Shown here one piece after another: positions 6,729-15,040 of a DNA stretch of 25,313 nt. The notes below the pieces were generated by a model. That model did not search any database, was not told the origin of the DNA, and saw only the letters and a list, made by a program, of their open reading frames with translations. The stretch covers positions 1-25,313 of the forward strand of contig JAZNTT010000050.1 of the NCBI GenBank assembly GCA_045591885.1. Reading direction: 5' to 3'. This stretch comes from Colimorpha_A sp045591885 (GTDB lineage Bacteria; Bacillota; Clostridia; Oscillospirales; CAG-272). A program made the position numbers and the translations under genes. How positions within the stretch are numbered: position 1 is the stretch's first letter; each line of letters starts with the position of its first letter.

Positions 6729-7654
6729 AAGATTATCTTAACGAGATAAACCAAAAATTTCCGATAAGACGTACCGAGGAGCAGAAAAAGGGCTTGTTCG
6801 AATACGTCAAAGGAGAGGCGGAAGCCGTCGGTCTTAACGCACGCATCGAGCAGCTCAAGAAGAAGCATAACAATATCGTTATCGGTGACGTTGAGAATGC
6901 GAGCGTCGTATATACCGCGCATTACGATACGCCCGCGCGTTCGCTTGTGCCAAACCTTATGATGCCGCGAAATCCCGGGCTGGCTTATACTTATGCATTT
7001 GGTATTCCGCTATCAATTGCGTTTGCTTCTCTCGGTGTCGCTTATGCGTTGCAGGCGGTATTCGGCTTGCCTTGTCCGGCATTTGCGGCAATTTACCTTG
7101 CGCTTTATTTCGGCGTGTTTTTCGGAATCATGCGCCTCGGAGCGAATAAGACGAATAAAAACGACAATACGTCGGGAGTGGCGACGGTGCTTTCGATAAT
7201 GGCGGAAAATCCGAAGAACGCCGCGTACATTCTCTTCGATAATGAAGAGAAGGGGCTTCTCGGCTCAAAGGCTATTCTTAAGTCGAATAAAGAATTCTGG
7301 GCAAATAAGCCGCTTATAAATTTCGACTGCGTCGGACTTGGCGAGAATATCGTTATCGTCGCAATGGGAAACGCCGAAAAGCATCCCTTATTTGAAAAAA
7401 TATCAGATGCCGTAAAGGGCAATAATGAGTATAACGTCGGTCTTTATCCTAAAAAGGGAAGTATGACGAATACTGACAGTAAAAATTTCCCATGCGGAAT
7501 TTCGGTTATGGCTTGCAAAAAGGGTAAAAAGGGTGTATTATATACTCCGTACATACATACGAAGCGCGATAAGGTCGCGTCGAGCGAGAATATCGCTTTC
7601 CTTGCGAATTCGTTTTGCAACCTTGCAAATACCCTTTGCGAGGAGACGGTATGA
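6725..7654 (+). CDS. M28-family metallopeptidase with an inserted two-helix membrane hairpin
   Basis: This 309-residue protein carries the five expected M28 zinc-site residues: His66 (AHYDTPA), Asp147 (NDNTSG), Glu174/Glu175 (DNEEKGLLGS), Asp201 (INFDCVG) and His278 (YIHTKRD). These make it a probable aminopeptidase-type Zn enzyme. There is no N-terminal signal peptide. Residues about 86-111 and 114-136 are strongly hydrophobic and fall between the first and second ligands, so the catalytic domain seems to be split by a membrane hairpin with both halves on the cytoplasmic side. The substrate is unknown. It overlaps rpiB and the flavin reductase gene by ATGA. Confidence 0.85.
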   Translation: MKDYLNEINQKFPIRRTEEQKKGLFEYVKGEAEAVGLNARIEQLKKKHNNIVIGDVENASVVYTAHYDTPARSLVPNLMMPRNPGLAYTYAFGIPLSIAFASLGVAYALQAVFGLPCPAFAAIYLALYFGVFFGIMRLGANKTNKNDNTSGVATVLSIMAENPKNAAYILFDNEEKGLLGSKAILKSNKEFWANKPLINFDCVGLGENIVIVAMGNAEKHPLFEKISDAVKGNNEYNVGLYPKKGSMTNTDSKNFPCGISVMACKKGKKGVLYTPYIHTKRDKVASSENIAFLANSFCNLANTLCEETV

Positions 7655-8235
7655 AGAAGCAGGTGTGGAAGGGAACGGTGCTGACCTCGCCCGTACCGCC
7701 CGTAATGGTTTCCTGTGGTGATATGGAAAGCTCGAATATCGTAACCGTCGCCTGGACGGGAACGGTCAACACAAAGCCGCCGATGACGTACATTTCGCTT
7801 CGTCCGAGCCGTCATTCTTACGGAATTATAAAGGAAAAGGGAGAGTTCGTTATAAATCTTACTCCGACGTCCCTTATCAAAAAGGCGGACTATTGCGGTA
7901 TATACACAGGCAAAAAGGTAAACAAATTCGAAAAATGCGGCTTCACGAAAGCGGAGGCGACCGAGGTCTCAGCGCCGCTTATCGACGAATGTCCGATAAA
8001 CCTTGAATGTAAGGTCAAGGACATAATCCCGCTCGGTACTCACGATATGTTTTTATCCGAGATAGTGGCAGTCCACGTTGACGAAGCGCTCGTTGACGCA
8101 GAGGGAAAGCTTCATCTCGAAAGGGCGGATCTGACTGCGTATGCTCACGGCGATTACTATTCGCTCGGCAAAAAGCTTGCGCCGTTCGGAATAAGTGTTA
8201 AAAATAAGAAAAAACATCCACATAACAAAAAGTAG
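7651..8235 (+). CDS. Flavin reductase family protein (flavoredoxin-like)
   Basis: The preferred start is ATG 7651, which overlaps the previous stop as ATGA and follows GAGGAG, giving 194 residues (MKKQVWKGTVLTSPVPPVM...). An in-frame ATG at 7615 lies inside the peptidase gene and is unlikely. The protein matches the FMN-binding split-barrel flavin reductase family: a cysteine/glycine-containing first strand (PVMVSCGD), SNIVTVAWTGTVNTKPP, YISLRPSRHSYGII, then FVINL and a late HGDYYSLGKKL. It probably binds FMN and carries out NAD(P)H-dependent reduction; the physiological substrate cannot be read from the sequence. The tail is lysine-rich. Confidence 0.88.
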   Translation: MKKQVWKGTVLTSPVPPVMVSCGDMESSNIVTVAWTGTVNTKPPMTYISLRPSRHSYGIIKEKGEFVINLTPTSLIKKADYCGIYTGKKVNKFEKCGFTKAEATEVSAPLIDECPINLECKVKDIIPLGTHDMFLSEIVAVHVDEALVDAEGKLHLERADLTAYAHGDYYSLGKKLAPFGISVKNKKKHPHNKK

Positions 8236-8282
8236 ATACCAATACAGATAAACAACTATTCTATCGGTAAGGAGGGAAGACG

Positions 8283-9638
8283 ATGAATTATTCCGAGATC
8301 ACACCGTACATAAGAGAGCTTGCAGAGCTTTCTGATACTAATAATCATATTGTACCTGAAATGTATGCGCAATACGACGTAAAGCGAGGGCTTCGCGATA
8401 TAAACGGAAACGGAGTCATCGCAGGTCTTACCGAGGTCTCGCGTATCAAGGCAAAGGATAAGGATGCGGATGGAAACGAAATCCCGTGCGAGGGTCAGCT
8501 CTATTACAGGGGGATAAACGTTCGAAATATCGTAAACGGCTTCCTCGAGGATGACCGCCCTGGATTTGAGGAGACGGTTTATCTTCTTCTGTTCTCCAAG
8601 CTGCCAAACAAAGAAGAGCTTGCACGGTTTTGCGAGCAGCTTTCGACGTACCGTTCTCTGCCTCCGTCTTTTGTGCGTGATATGATTCTCAAAGCACCGG
8701 GCAAGGATATGATGAATATACTGTCGAGAAGTGTGTTGGCTCTCTATGCTTACGACGAGAATCCCGACGACATATCAACGGCGAACATTCTTCGTCAATG
8801 TCTGCAGCTCATAGCTGAATTTCCGCTTCTTTCGGTATACAGCTATCATTCGTTTCAACATTATCACAATAACAACAGCTTGTTCATTCACTATCCGAAA
8901 AAGGAACTTAACACGGCTGAAAATTTGTTGTACCTTCTTCGGGAGGACGGTCAGTATACACCCCTTGAGGCAAAGCTGCTCGATCTTGCGCTCGTTCTTC
9001 ACGCAGAGCACGGCGGCGGTAACAATTCCACTTTCACCACACACGTTGTGACGTCGTCGGGAACGGATACATATTCCGCTATATCTGCGGCGCTCGGTTC
9101 ACTGAAAGGTCCCCGACACGGCGGTGCGAATATCAAGGTAATGCGGATGTTCGACGATATGAAGGCGACGGTCAACACGAAGGATAAGGCGGCGGTCAAG
9201 GATCACCTTGTCAAGCTTCTTGACAAGCAGGCGTTTGATAAGGCGGGTCTTATATACGGTATGGGACACGCAGTATATTCGCTGTCTGACCCGAGAGCGG
9301 ATATACTCCGCACCTACGCAAGGAAGCTCTCCGAAGAAAAAGGAATGCAAGAGGAATTCGAGCTTTACGAGACGGTCGAGAAGCTTGCGCCCGAGATAAT
9401 CGCTGAAAAGCGAAAAATGTATAAGGGCGTCAGCGCAAACGTGGACTTTTATTCGGGTATGGTATATAAAATGCTCGGACTTCCGTATGAGCTTTTTACC
9501 CCCATTTTCGCCGTAGCGAGAATTGCAGGATGGAGCGCGCATCGTATGGAAGAAATTCAGAATGCAGGCAAGATAATTCGTCCCGCATATACGAGCGTGA
9601 AGCAAGAAACTGAATACGTGACTCTATCCAAAAGATAA
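8283..9638 (+). CDS. Citrate synthase
   Basis: This 451-residue protein condenses acetyl-CoA with oxaloacetate at the entry to the citrate branch. Family residues are present: HAEHGGGNNSTF near 240, GSLKGPRHGGAN near 270-280, the catalytic-histidine motif GMGHAVYSLSDPRA near 326, the catalytic Asp in VDFYSG near 387, and the late GWSAHRMEE arginine. The N-terminal half has the type found in many anaerobe enzymes (VIAGLTEVSRI, GQLYYRGINVRNIV). A 2-methylcitrate synthase role is possible. AAGGAGG at 8269-8275 gives a strong ribosome site. I see no promoter in the 47-bp gap, so it may be read from the upstream operon. Confidence 0.93.
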   Translation: MNYSEITPYIRELAELSDTNNHIVPEMYAQYDVKRGLRDINGNGVIAGLTEVSRIKAKDKDADGNEIPCEGQLYYRGINVRNIVNGFLEDDRPGFEETVYLLLFSKLPNKEELARFCEQLSTYRSLPPSFVRDMILKAPGKDMMNILSRSVLALYAYDENPDDISTANILRQCLQLIAEFPLLSVYSYHSFQHYHNNNSLFIHYPKKELNTAENLLYLLREDGQYTPLEAKLLDLALVLHAEHGGGNNSTFTTHVVTSSGTDTYSAISAALGSLKGPRHGGANIKVMRMFDDMKATVNTKDKAAVKDHLVKLLDKQAFDKAGLIYGMGHAVYSLSDPRADILRTYARKLSEEKGMQEEFELYETVEKLAPEIIAEKRKMYKGVSANVDFYSGMVYKMLGLPYELFTPIFAVARIAGWSAHRMEEIQNAGKIIRPAYTSVKQETEYVTLSKR

Positions 9639-9681
9639 GACTACTTAAGAAGTATAGCAAAAATATAAAGGAAACATTACT

Positions 9682-11076
9682 ATGAAAAGAACAACTATTA
9701 AGGAATTATACGCAAGCCCCGAAAGCTTTGCTGATACGAAGATAACCGTTTGCGGTTGGTGCCGTTCGATAAGAGCGAGCAACGTATTCGGATTTATCGA
9801 TCTTAACGACGGAAGCACGCTCCCTTGCCTCCAGGTAGTATTTGAAGATGAGAAGCTCAATAACTACGCAGAGGTCGCGAAGCAGAACGTCGGCGCGTCC
9901 TTCTCGATCACGGGTACTCTTGTTCTCACTCCCGAGGCAAAGCAGCCCTTCGAGCTTAAGGCAGAGGATATTGAGGTGACGGGCACGTCTACCCCCGATT
10001 ATCCGCTTCAGAAGAAGCGTCATTCCGACGAATTCCTCCGTACCATCGCGCATCTCCGTCCGAGAACGAATAAGTACGAGGCGGTATTCCGCGTTCGTTC
10101 GGTTGCCGCTTACGCTATACACAAGTTCTTCCAGGAGAGAAACTTCGTTTACGTTCACACCCCGATAATCACGGGAAGCGACTGCGAGGGTGCAGGCGAA
10201 ATGTTCCGTGTTACGACCCTTGACCTCGACAATCTTCCCAAGACCGAGGACGGACAGGTAGATTTCTCGCAGGACTTCTTCGGCAAGAGCACGAACCTTA
10301 CGGTTTCGGGTCAGCTTAACGTCGAGACCTACGCTATGGCGTTCGCTAACGTATATACGTTCGGACCGACCTTCCGCGCAGAGAAGTCGAACACTCCCCG
10401 TCACGCGGCAGAGTTCTGGATGATGGAGCCGGAAATGGCGTTTGCTGACCTCAACGACGATATGGAAGTCATCGAGGCGATGCTCAAATACGTCGTTGCA
10501 TACGTTATGGAGCAGTGTCCTTACGAGCTTGAGCTTTTCAACAAGTTCATTGATACCACGCTTCTTACACGTCTTAACAATATTGTTAATTCCGACTTCG
10601 TCCGTCTTCCTTACACCGAGGCAGTTAAGCTCGTTAAGGAAAGCGGTGTTAAGTTCGATTATCCGCTTGACTGGGGTATGGACCTTCAGACCGAGCACGA
10701 GAGATACCTCACCGAGCAGGTATTCGGTAAGCCGGTATTCGTTACCGATTGGCCCCGTGACATCAAGGCGTTCTATATGCGCGTAAACGACGACGGCAAG
10801 ACCGTTGCGGCTGTTGACCTTCTTGTTCCCGGTGTAGGTGAGCTTGTCGGCGGATCGCAGAGAGAGGAGCGTCTTGACGTGCTGCTTGAGAGCATCGACA
10901 AGTTCGGTCTTAAGCCCGAGGATTACAGCTGGTACGTTGACCTTCGCCGTTACGGCGGTGCTAAGCACGCCGGCTTCGGTCTCGGATTTGAGCGCCTTAT
11001 CATGTATATGACAGGTATCTCGAACATCCGCGACGTTGAATCCTTCCCGAGAACTACGGGATCGGCAGAGTTCTGA
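9682..11076 (+). CDS. asnS: Asparagine--tRNA ligase
   Basis: This 464-residue class IIb aminoacyl-tRNA synthetase charges tRNA-Asn. Residues about 18-100 form the anticodon-binding OB fold (ITVCGWCRSIR...GFIDLNDGS). The catalytic domain shows HTPIITGSDCEGAGEMF near 160, motif 2 FRAEKSNTPRHAAEFWMMEPE near 235, and motif 3 GLGFERLIMYMTG near 433. The AEKS...RH pattern and length separate it from AspRS and LysRS. It is preceded by AAAGGAAAC and follows citrate synthase by 43 bp without an obvious promoter. A clear terminator follows. Codon use is strongly biased, as in highly expressed genes. Confidence 0.96.
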   Translation: MKRTTIKELYASPESFADTKITVCGWCRSIRASNVFGFIDLNDGSTLPCLQVVFEDEKLNNYAEVAKQNVGASFSITGTLVLTPEAKQPFELKAEDIEVTGTSTPDYPLQKKRHSDEFLRTIAHLRPRTNKYEAVFRVRSVAAYAIHKFFQERNFVYVHTPIITGSDCEGAGEMFRVTTLDLDNLPKTEDGQVDFSQDFFGKSTNLTVSGQLNVETYAMAFANVYTFGPTFRAEKSNTPRHAAEFWMMEPEMAFADLNDDMEVIEAMLKYVVAYVMEQCPYELELFNKFIDTTLLTRLNNIVNSDFVRLPYTEAVKLVKESGVKFDYPLDWGMDLQTEHERYLTEQVFGKPVFVTDWPRDIKAFYMRVNDDGKTVAAVDLLVPGVGELVGGSQREERLDVLLESIDKFGLKPEDYSWYVDLRRYGGAKHAGFGLGFERLIMYMTGISNIRDVESFPRTTGSAEF

Positions 11077-11083
11077 TAATAAG

Positions 11084-11109
11084 AATCCACCCGAGAGGGT
11101 GGATTTTTT
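11084..11109 (+). terminator. Terminator after asnS
   Basis: AATCCACCC (11084-11092) pairs with GGGTGGATT (11097-11105) around a GAGA tetraloop, followed by TTTT. It closes the long plus-strand run that began at 5135. Confidence 0.88.
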
Positions 11110-11140
11110 AGATAACAGGGAATAGATAATAGAAAAGGAA

Positions 11141-11168
11141 AAAACCGTCTGCGGCTGCAGACAGTTTT
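11141..11168 (-). terminator. Terminator after trkH
   Basis: A 12-bp stem (11141-11152 with 11157-11168, one G-U pair) has an AGCC loop and is followed by Ts on the minus strand. It starts 5 bp beyond the trkH stop. Confidence 0.82.
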
Positions 11169-11172
11169 CATG

Positions 11173-12621
11173 TTATTTCTTTCGCCAGGTTGCAGGTGAA
11201 AGGGCAAGGATTATCGGGAAGATCTCAAGTCGTCCTATCAGCATTGCAAGAGACAGTATGATTTTCGAAAAGCCGGAGAATGCGTAATAGCTTGCTGCCG
11301 CATCACCGTATGCGGGTCCTATATTGTTGAGGCACGAGGTAACTGAACTGAGCGTCGTTTCAATATTGTATCCGTCAATTGAAATAAGCAGAATAAGCGC
11401 AAGGAATATGATAAAGTAGGTTATAAGATAGACGCTCGTACTGTGTATTGTCGCATCGTCTACCGTCTTTCCCTCAAGCTTTACGACGTTGACCGATCGA
11501 GGACGAAGCATTTTTCGCAGATCCGCCTTTACTGTTTTGAAGAGCAGCATAACTCGGCTGACCTTAAGTCCTCCAGCGGTTGAGCCGGCGCAGCTTCCTA
11601 TGATCATAAGTATCAGAAGCACAGTCTTTGAAAATCCCGGCCACTCTGCGGCAAAGTTGGTCGTTGTGTACCCGGTCGTCGACATTATCGACGCGACTTG
11701 AAAAGCGGAATGGCGTATTGTTTCGCCGACGCTTGAGAAGAGATGCGACACATTTATCGCAACGGCACCTACTGCGACGGCAACGATTCCAAGATAGCAC
11801 CACAGCTCGCGGCTTTTGATGGCGGATGTGAATTTACCGATCAGAATGAGGTAAAACAGGTTGAAGTTTATGCCAAAAATGAGCATAAACACGGTAATTA
11901 CCCACTGTATATAGGGCGAATAGCTTGCTATACTGTCTGCCTTTATACCGAAGCCGCCCGTGCCGGCGGTACCGAATGCATGGACGATACTGTCGTAAAG
12001 CGGCATTTTGCCTGCAAGCAGGAAGCCGACCATAACTACAGTCAGTCCGATATAAATGAGATACAGAATTTTTGCAGTTTCTCTGATCTTTGGAACGAAT
12101 TTACCGACGATAGGTCCCGGAACCTCAGCTCGCATTATATGTATTGAGCGACCCGAGTCCGTCGGAAGAATTGCCATAAGGAAGACAAGCACTCCCATAC
12201 CGCCGATCCAGTGCGTAAAGGATCGCCAGAAAAGCATACCGCAGCTCATTGCTTCTATTTCAGCACCGCTGAGGATCGTTGCTCCCGTCGTCGTGAAGCC
12301 GCTGACTGTTTCGAAGAACGCATCTACGTAAGACGGAATGAATTTTCCGATAACGAATGGAAGTGCGCCGACTGCCGAAACAGTAAGCCACGCAAGCGCG
12401 ACTATGGCAAAGCCCTCTTTTGCAAATATCAGCTTGTTTTTCGTGTATGAGAGCGCACTCATAATAAGTCCTGCTCCGAGAGCGATGCCTGCCGATATTG
12501 CAAACGCGATGACCGACGAGGTCTCGTTATATATGACGGAGCAGATAAGCGGAAGCATAAACAGGATCGCTTCAAGGATCAGAATATGTCCCGCCGTGTA
12601 GAATACCATTTTGCGGTTCAT
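11173..12621 (-). CDS. trkH: Potassium uptake protein TrkH
   Basis: This 482-residue integral membrane protein is the ion-conducting subunit of the Trk/Ktr potassium system. It has the four P-loop repeats: GFTTTGAT near 108, GTAGTGGFG near 222, IMSTTGYTTT near 320 and CLNNIGPAYG near 440. It also has HWIGGMGVLVF near 137 and GSCAGSTAGGLKVSR near 348, typical of TrkH. About ten or more hydrophobic helices are visible, and the length is usual. It starts 12 bp after trkA, with AAGGCGG overlapping the trkA stop as ribosome site, so the two are co-transcribed and made as partners. Confidence 0.95.
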   Translation of the reverse strand: MNRKMVFYTAGHILILEAILFMLPLICSVIYNETSSVIAFAISAGIALGAGLIMSALSYTKNKLIFAKEGFAIVALAWLTVSAVGALPFVIGKFIPSYVDAFFETVSGFTTTGATILSGAEIEAMSCGMLFWRSFTHWIGGMGVLVFLMAILPTDSGRSIHIMRAEVPGPIVGKFVPKIRETAKILYLIYIGLTVVMVGFLLAGKMPLYDSIVHAFGTAGTGGFGIKADSIASYSPYIQWVITVFMLIFGINFNLFYLILIGKFTSAIKSRELWCYLGIVAVAVGAVAINVSHLFSSVGETIRHSAFQVASIMSTTGYTTTNFAAEWPGFSKTVLLILMIIGSCAGSTAGGLKVSRVMLLFKTVKADLRKMLRPRSVNVVKLEGKTVDDATIHSTSVYLITYFIIFLALILLISIDGYNIETTLSSVTSCLNNIGPAYGDAAASYYAFSGFSKIILSLAMLIGRLEIFPIILALSPATWRKK

Positions 12622-12633
12622 ACTTACACCGCC

Positions 12634-13992
12634 TTATTTGAGTATATCCGAAAGGTCGGAAAGCTTCTGACCTGCCGCGATAACCACGACGCGGTCACCT
12701 GCGTGAATAACGTCGTTACCACCCGGAATTACCGTCTTACTGTCTCGGATGATCCCTGCGATAAGAATATTGCTTTTCAGCTTAAGGTCTTTAAGCGGAA
12801 TTCCGTTAATTCTCGGATCAGCTACTACGTTAAATTCAAGCGCCTCGGCATCGCCGTCCATAAGCTTGTAAAGCGTTTCGACGTTGCTTCCGAGAGAGTT
12901 CTGGAGCGCACGCGCGTAGCTGACGAGCTGATCTGAGATCATCTTCTTCGGCGAAACAACGGTATCTACACCGAGCTTCTCCGCCATGAGAGCAAGCTCC
13001 TCGCGGTTGACCTTCGAGATAGTCTTCGGCACACCCTGGCTTGATGCGAATATAGAAATAAGTATGTTTTCTTCATCGGTACCCGTAAGAGAAACGAACG
13101 CATCAAGATCCTTAATTCCTTCTTCAACAAGAAGCTCCTGCTGAGCGCCGTCGCCGTTGATTATTACTGCGCCGGGCAGGATCTCGCAAAGCGCTTTTGC
13201 TTTAGTAGTATCTTTTTCGATTATCTTTACGTTGCAGCCGATCGAAAGAAGCATTTCGGAAAGGTATACGGCAGTTCGGCTTCCGCCGAGAAGCATGACG
13301 TTTCTCGCCTGCTTCTGAAGAAGACCTGCTGCCTTGAAGAACTTTTGAATCTCGGTGTGCGTTGCGGTTATTCCGATCGTATCGTTGCTCTTAAGAACGA
13401 AATTACCGTCGGGGATGAACATGTCGTCGCCGCGCTTGACACAGCAGATAAGCACCTTTGCCCTATACTTTTCACGCAGCTCGCTTAGCTTTACGCCGTC
13501 GAATACGGAATCGGACTTCAAACGAAGCTCGACCATCTCGAGGTGTCTGCCGCTGAATGTCTCTATCTTTACGGCTGATGGGGATTTCAGAACGTTAAAA
13601 AGCACCTGCGCCGCAAGATATTCGGGGTTTATCGAGAGGGAAAGCTCAAGCTGTTCCTTCATGAACGTAAGACTGTCATCGTTATACTCGGGAGTTCTGA
13701 TTCTTGCTATCGTATAAGATGCGCCGAGCTTTTTTGCAAGGAAGCAGGAGAGCATATTGAACTCGTCTGAGCCGGTTACCGCAATAAAGAGGTCGGCGTC
13801 CTTAACGCCTGCCTCAATGAGAATGTCGCTGTCGACGCCGTTTCCGCAAATGCCCATAACGTCGTATATATTTGTAAGCTCGGTGATGACTGCGGGGTTT
13901 GAATCAATAGCAACAATATCGTGCCCCTCGTTTGTAAGAGAGGAGAGAAGCGTTGAGCCGATCTTACCGCAGCCGACTATAAGAATCTTCAT
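12634..13992 (-). CDS. trkA: Trk system potassium transport regulatory protein TrkA
   Basis: This 452-residue cytosolic protein has two tandem RCK units. Each is a Rossmann-type RCK_N domain (1-120 and about 228-345) followed by an RCK_C domain. The first nucleotide-binding loop is intact (ILIVGCGKIGS, then AIDSNP with the acidic ribose-binding residue). The second (VMLLGGSRTAVYL) departs from GxGxxG and may bind poorly. TrkA gates TrkH in response to NAD(H)/ATP. Both genes run from one promoter at 14025-14053. A minus-strand hairpin with a T run lies upstream of that promoter. Confidence 0.95.
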   Translation of the reverse strand: MKILIVGCGKIGSTLLSSLTNEGHDIVAIDSNPAVITELTNIYDVMGICGNGVDSDILIEAGVKDADLFIAVTGSDEFNMLSCFLAKKLGASYTIARIRTPEYNDDSLTFMKEQLELSLSINPEYLAAQVLFNVLKSPSAVKIETFSGRHLEMVELRLKSDSVFDGVKLSELREKYRAKVLICCVKRGDDMFIPDGNFVLKSNDTIGITATHTEIQKFFKAAGLLQKQARNVMLLGGSRTAVYLSEMLLSIGCNVKIIEKDTTKAKALCEILPGAVIINGDGAQQELLVEEGIKDLDAFVSLTGTDEENILISIFASSQGVPKTISKVNREELALMAEKLGVDTVVSPKKMISDQLVSYARALQNSLGSNVETLYKLMDGDAEALEFNVVADPRINGIPLKDLKLKSNILIAGIIRDSKTVIPGGNDVIHAGDRVVVIAAGQKLSDLSDILK

Positions 13993-14024
13993 TTCTTATG
14001 CCTTTCCTATAAAATGATAATAAT

Positions 14025-14053
14025 ATTATATCACTGTCGGTAATAAAATGCAA
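14025..14053 (-). promoter_or_regulatory. Promoter of trkA-trkH
   Basis: On the minus strand the -35 box is TTGCAT (14048-14053) and the -10 box is TATAAT (14025-14030), with a 17-bp spacer, 33 bp before the trkA start. Confidence 0.78.
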
Positions 14054-14062
14054 GTGGTAAAA

Positions 14063-14084
14063 AGAAGCTCGGAAAACCGCTTCT
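14063..14084 (-). terminator. Terminator-like hairpin with no gene upstream
   Basis: On the minus strand AGAAGC-GG-TTTT-CC-GA-GCTTCT is followed by TTTT. It lies directly upstream of the trkA promoter, where no minus-strand gene precedes it. It may block antisense transcription into trkA or end a small unseen RNA. Confidence 0.4.
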
Positions 14085-14201
14085 CTCAAATACCAAAATA
14101 TGTAAATTTTTAGAGGAGGGTACAATATTAACAAAATTGTTGGGAGAATAGTGTCGTATTTTTCTCAACTGTTAGAAAATACGGAAAAGCTCTCGGAAAG
14201 G

Positions 14202-14230
14202 TTGAAGTTTTGAAGAAAATCTGCTATAAT
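14202..14230 (+). promoter_or_regulatory. Promoter of sipW
   Basis: The -35 box is TTGAAG (14202-14207) and the -10 box is TATAAT (14225-14230), with a 17-bp spacer. The leader to the ATG is about 60 nt. Confidence 0.72.
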
Positions 14231-14299
14231 GTACAGTGGTTGAGAATTGGCGCCTGCCGCCTGTTTGCTTCCATTCTTTATGGGGAATGACGTAAAACT

Positions 14300-14860
14300 A
14301 TGAACTCAAAGCTCAAAAAAACGTTGAAGATAGTATCGACCTCGCTTATGATCCTCGTTATGATCCCAGCTATGCTTCTCGTTGGTGTAAAGCTCTTCGG
14401 AATAGAGGTGCTGACAATACTGTCTCCTTCAATGGAGCCAAAGTATCCGACGGGGTCGCTGATATATCTTGTTGACGTTGACAAGGTGTCTGATCTCAAG
14501 ATCGGAGACGTAATAACTTTTCAGATAACCGATAAGACTACTGCGACACACCGCATAAAAGAGATAATCCCCGACGAAAACAATCCGAAGATTCTTCGAT
14601 TCAGAACTAAAGGCGATAACAACGACACTTATGACGGAAAGCTTGTCGAGTTCAAGGACGTTAAGGGTAAGGCGGTATTCTGTATTCCGCTTCTCGGTTA
14701 CCTTGCTATGTACATGCAGACACGCGTTGGCTCGATAGTTGCCATTGCGGCCGCACTTGCGGTCATTATGTTTGTGATGATAGTCGATATTATCACGGAC
14801 GATAAGGGTAAAAACAAAAATAATAAATCCAAAATAGGAGAAGAAAACGAAAAAGCTTAA
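14300..14860 (+). CDS. sipW: SipW-type signal peptidase I
   Basis: This 186-residue membrane serine protease removes signal peptides from a restricted set of exported proteins. It has an N-terminal membrane helix (about 12-32), catalytic Ser44 in LSPSMEP, GDVITF near 69, His84 in TATHRI, and TKGDNND near 103-109. A His rather than a Lys as general base marks the ER-type/SipW group found in spore formers. A second helix (about 142-165) is followed by a lysine/asparagine-rich tail. The ribosome site before ATG 14300 is poor. No TasA or camelysin-like substrate gene follows, but the fragment at 14841-14935 may be the remains of one. Confidence 0.9.
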   Translation: MNSKLKKTLKIVSTSLMILVMIPAMLLVGVKLFGIEVLTILSPSMEPKYPTGSLIYLVDVDKVSDLKIGDVITFQITDKTTATHRIKEIIPDENNPKILRFRTKGDNNDTYDGKLVEFKDVKGKAVFCIPLLGYLAMYMQTRVGSIVAIAAALAVIMFVMIVDIITDDKGKNKNNKSKIGEENEKA

Positions 14861-14935
14861 ACCCTTGTTGTGCTTTTTTCGGCGGTTCTTCTGAGCGCAG
14901 CGGCGTTCGCAACGCTCCTCGTTTACGAGAGATAA
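14841..14935 (+). pseudogene. Possible decayed small secreted or membrane peptide gene
   Basis: Frame 14841 reads KKTKKLKPLL, a typical signal-peptide n-region, preceded by AGGAG but with no ATG. The frame from 14861 reads LVVLFSAVLLSAAAFA then TLLVYER and a stop. Joined by a one-base shift near 14865-14873, they would give a well-formed signal sequence or single membrane helix of about 30 residues. As it stands neither part has a good start. Remnant status is inferred. Confidence 0.35.
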
Positions 14936-14952
14936 TGCAAGGTATAATGTTT

Positions 14953-14981
14953 ATAACCCGCCCAAATAGGGCGGGTTATTT
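14953..14981 (+). terminator. Terminator after sipW
   Basis: ATAACCCGCCC pairs with GGGCGGGTTAT around an AAATA loop, followed by a short T run (TTTAAA). It separates sipW from the rpmH promoter. Confidence 0.78.
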
Positions 14982-15040
14982 AAATGAAAGCAAAAATGTA
15001 GCAGAAATTCAACTTTTTTTCGTAAGTTCAAAGAAAAGAC

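Larger units (their letters stand above)
13993..14299. other. Divergent intergenic region between trkA and sipW
   Basis: About 307 bp with no convincing gene. It holds the trkA promoter, a minus-strand terminator-like hairpin (14063-14084), an AACAA-AA-TTGTT palindrome near 14130, a hairpin at 14155-14183 (CGTATTTT with AAAATACG), and the sipW promoter. A 17-codon TTG frame ending in the ATGA at the sipW start lacks a ribosome site, and I do not call it. Confidence 0.6.

Noticed and set aside
9706..10968. A 420-codon open frame on the minus strand inside asnS
   Set aside because: It lies wholly antisense to a clearly recognisable asparaginyl-tRNA synthetase. Its translation has no recognisable motif, and long antisense frames arise from the strong codon bias of asnS.
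14237..14301. Possible 17-codon leader peptide ending at the sipW start (TTG 14247)
   Set aside because: The frame ends in an ATGA overlap with sipW, but no ribosome site precedes the TTG and the peptide shows no regulatory amino-acid pattern.
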